Assembly: GCA_017613485.1 (NCBI GenBank)
Contig: JAGADS010000257.1
Span: 1 to 6,957, forward strand
Reading direction: 5' to 3'
Source of the DNA: Treponema sp.
Lineage (GTDB): Bacteria > Spirochaetota > Spirochaetia > Treponematales > Treponemataceae
Length of the DNA stretch: 6,957 nucleotides
Every line of letters starts with the position of its first letter. The first letter of the stretch is position 1. The notes below the pieces were generated by a model. It saw nothing but the letters and a program-made list of their open reading frames with translations, was not told the origin of the DNA and did no database searches. The position numbers and the translations under genes were made by a program. This document shows positions 5,986-6,957 of the stretch, piece after piece.

Positions 5986-6957
5986 TTATCCCCATGGGTT
6001 CTCTGTCGGGTAACGTACTCCCTTAGGCTGGTTGTATCCGATCTCATCAACTGCTACGCCGATATACTTGAATACCTCGTAGAGCTGCTTTCCGAAGTGA
6101 CCGAATGCAACTGCACCATGGTGCGGGAAGTTCTTCTCGATAAGGACATGGCGGTAGAAGCGTCCCATCTCTGGAATTGCAAAGATACCGATACCACCGA
6201 ATGAGCGTGTTGCAACCGGCAATACCTCACCCTGTGCAATGTATGCGCGGAGGATGTTGTCTGAAGTTGACTGCAGGCGGTAGAATGTGATTGGTCCTGG
6301 TACGATGTCTCCTTCCAGAGTTCCGTTTGTAACTTCGATTGGAAGTGCGCGTGCCATGATAAGCTGGTACTTCATCTCGCAGAACGAAAGCTTTGTAGAT
6401 GCTGTGTTTCCGCAGTGGAAGCCCATGAATGTATCTTTGATTGTGTAAGTTCCGTGCTTGCCCTTGATTTCCTCGTCGTAGATGTCCTGTGGAACTGTGT
6501 TGTTGATGTCGAGCAATGTAACTGTGTCGTCAGAAACAACTGTACCGATGAACTCAGAGAGACAACCGTAGATATCTACCTCGCAGGATACCGGAATACC
6601 CATCTTTGTAAGGCGGCTGTTTACATAGCAAGGAACGAATCCGAACTGTGTCTGGAATGCTGGCCAGCACTTTCCTGCAATTGCAACGAACTCACGGTAT
6701 CCGCGGTGAGCTTCAACCCAGTCGAGCAATGTGATTTCATACTGAGCAAGCTTTTCGAGAACTTCAGGCTTCTTGTTACCAGCACCGAGTTCCTTAGCCA
6801 TATCAGCAGCAACTTCCTTAATACGAGCGTCGCCTGCGTGCTTGTTGAATGATTCGAACAAGTCAAGTTCTGAGTTTTCTTCAATTTCAACACCGATGTT
6901 GTAAAGCTGTTTGATTGGTGCGTTACAAGCAAGGAAGTTGAGTGGACGTGGTCCGAA
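5986..6957 (-). CDS. L-fucose/L-arabinose isomerase family protein, C-terminal part (5' end off window)
   Basis: The frame is open from the right edge to a TAA at 5986-5988, giving 323 visible residues; the N-terminus is missing. It resembles the FucI/AraA-like ketol isomerases (COG2407), cytoplasmic, metal-dependent enzymes that interconvert an aldose and a ketose. Likely metal and catalytic residues, numbered from the first visible codon, are E126 in SCEVDIYG, D150 in LLDINNT, and H279 or H280 in FPHHGAVAFGH. The 24-residue distance from Glu to Asp equals that between E337 and D361 of E. coli FucI. FHCGNT at about 180-185 is a further conserved-looking block. The protein ends shortly after NPWG, as expected for a natural C-terminus. 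A TTG at 6859-6861 is not the start, since the frame and family similarity continue upstream. The sugar used (fucose, arabinose or another) is not decided. GC content is visibly higher than in the neighbouring operon, suggesting strong expression. Confidence 0.87.
   Translation of the reverse strand, partial: FGPRPLNFLACNAPIKQLYNIGVEIEENSELDLFESFNKHAGDARIKEVAADMAKELGAGNKKPEVLEKLAQYEITLLDWVEAHRGYREFVAIAGKCWPAFQTQFGFVPCYVNSRLTKMGIPVSCEVDIYGCLSEFIGTVVSDDTVTLLDINNTVPQDIYDEEIKGKHGTYTIKDTFMGFHCGNTASTKLSFCEMKYQLIMARALPIEVTNGTLEGDIVPGPITFYRLQSTSDNILRAYIAQGEVLPVATRSFGGIGIFAIPEMGRFYRHVLIEKNFPHHGAVAFGHFGKQLYEVFKYIGVAVDEIGYNQPKGVRYPTENPWG

Noticed and set aside
6415..6852. 145-codon open frame on the plus strand
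   Set aside because: It lies wholly antisense to the isomerase gene, is rich in Cys and Val from codon shadowing, and shows no family motif.

Overview
The window is a compact piece of chromosome from a moderately AT-rich, diderm (Gram-negative-type) bacterium. The diderm reading rests on a LolA-like periplasmic lipid carrier with a signal peptide next to an RND/MMPL exporter. A bacterial GH3-family ligase, an L-fucose/L-arabinose isomerase homologue of the COG2407 kind, AGGAG-type ribosome binding sites and a palindromic repeat around CATCCCGAACTTG would suit a gut or rumen spirochaete such as Treponema. That assignment is inference; a marker gene would be needed to prove it.

Layout from left to right: (1) bases 1-359, plus strand: the 3' end of a PlsC/LPLAT-type acyltransferase. 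(2) Bases 356-5750, minus strand: a tightly packed four-gene unit read right to left, made of a LolA-like carrier (5750-5124), a 12-TM MMPL/RND exporter of the COG4258 type (5155-2780), a GH3-family acyl-adenylating amide ligase (2742-1048) and a HAD phosphatase (1045-356). The first two genes overlap by 32 bases, and the other spacings are 37 and 2 bases. A sigma70-like promoter with an extended -10 lies upstream at 5841-5869. The HAD gene and the acyltransferase gene converge and share 4 bases. (3) Bases 5882-5983, non-coding: an intrinsic terminator preceded by an inverted pair of a palindromic repeat. (4) Bases 5986-6957, minus strand: the C-terminal two thirds or so of an L-fucose/L-arabinose isomerase-like enzyme, running off the right edge.

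The LolA-like plus COG4258 MMPL pair with a nearby acyltransferase recalls the export module of aryl-polyene, xanthomonadin and flexirubin clusters, which place lipid-like products in the outer membrane. No ketosynthase, acyl carrier protein or dehydratase is visible here. The activating enzyme is instead a GH3 protein, a family that adenylates a carboxylate and joins it to an amine. The working hypothesis is a small system that makes an acyl-amide or otherwise conjugated lipid (GH3, with HAD and the acyltransferase trimming or acylating it) and moves it outward (MMPL, then LolA-like). The sugar isomerase looks like an unrelated transcription unit: it has its own terminator and a visibly higher GC content.
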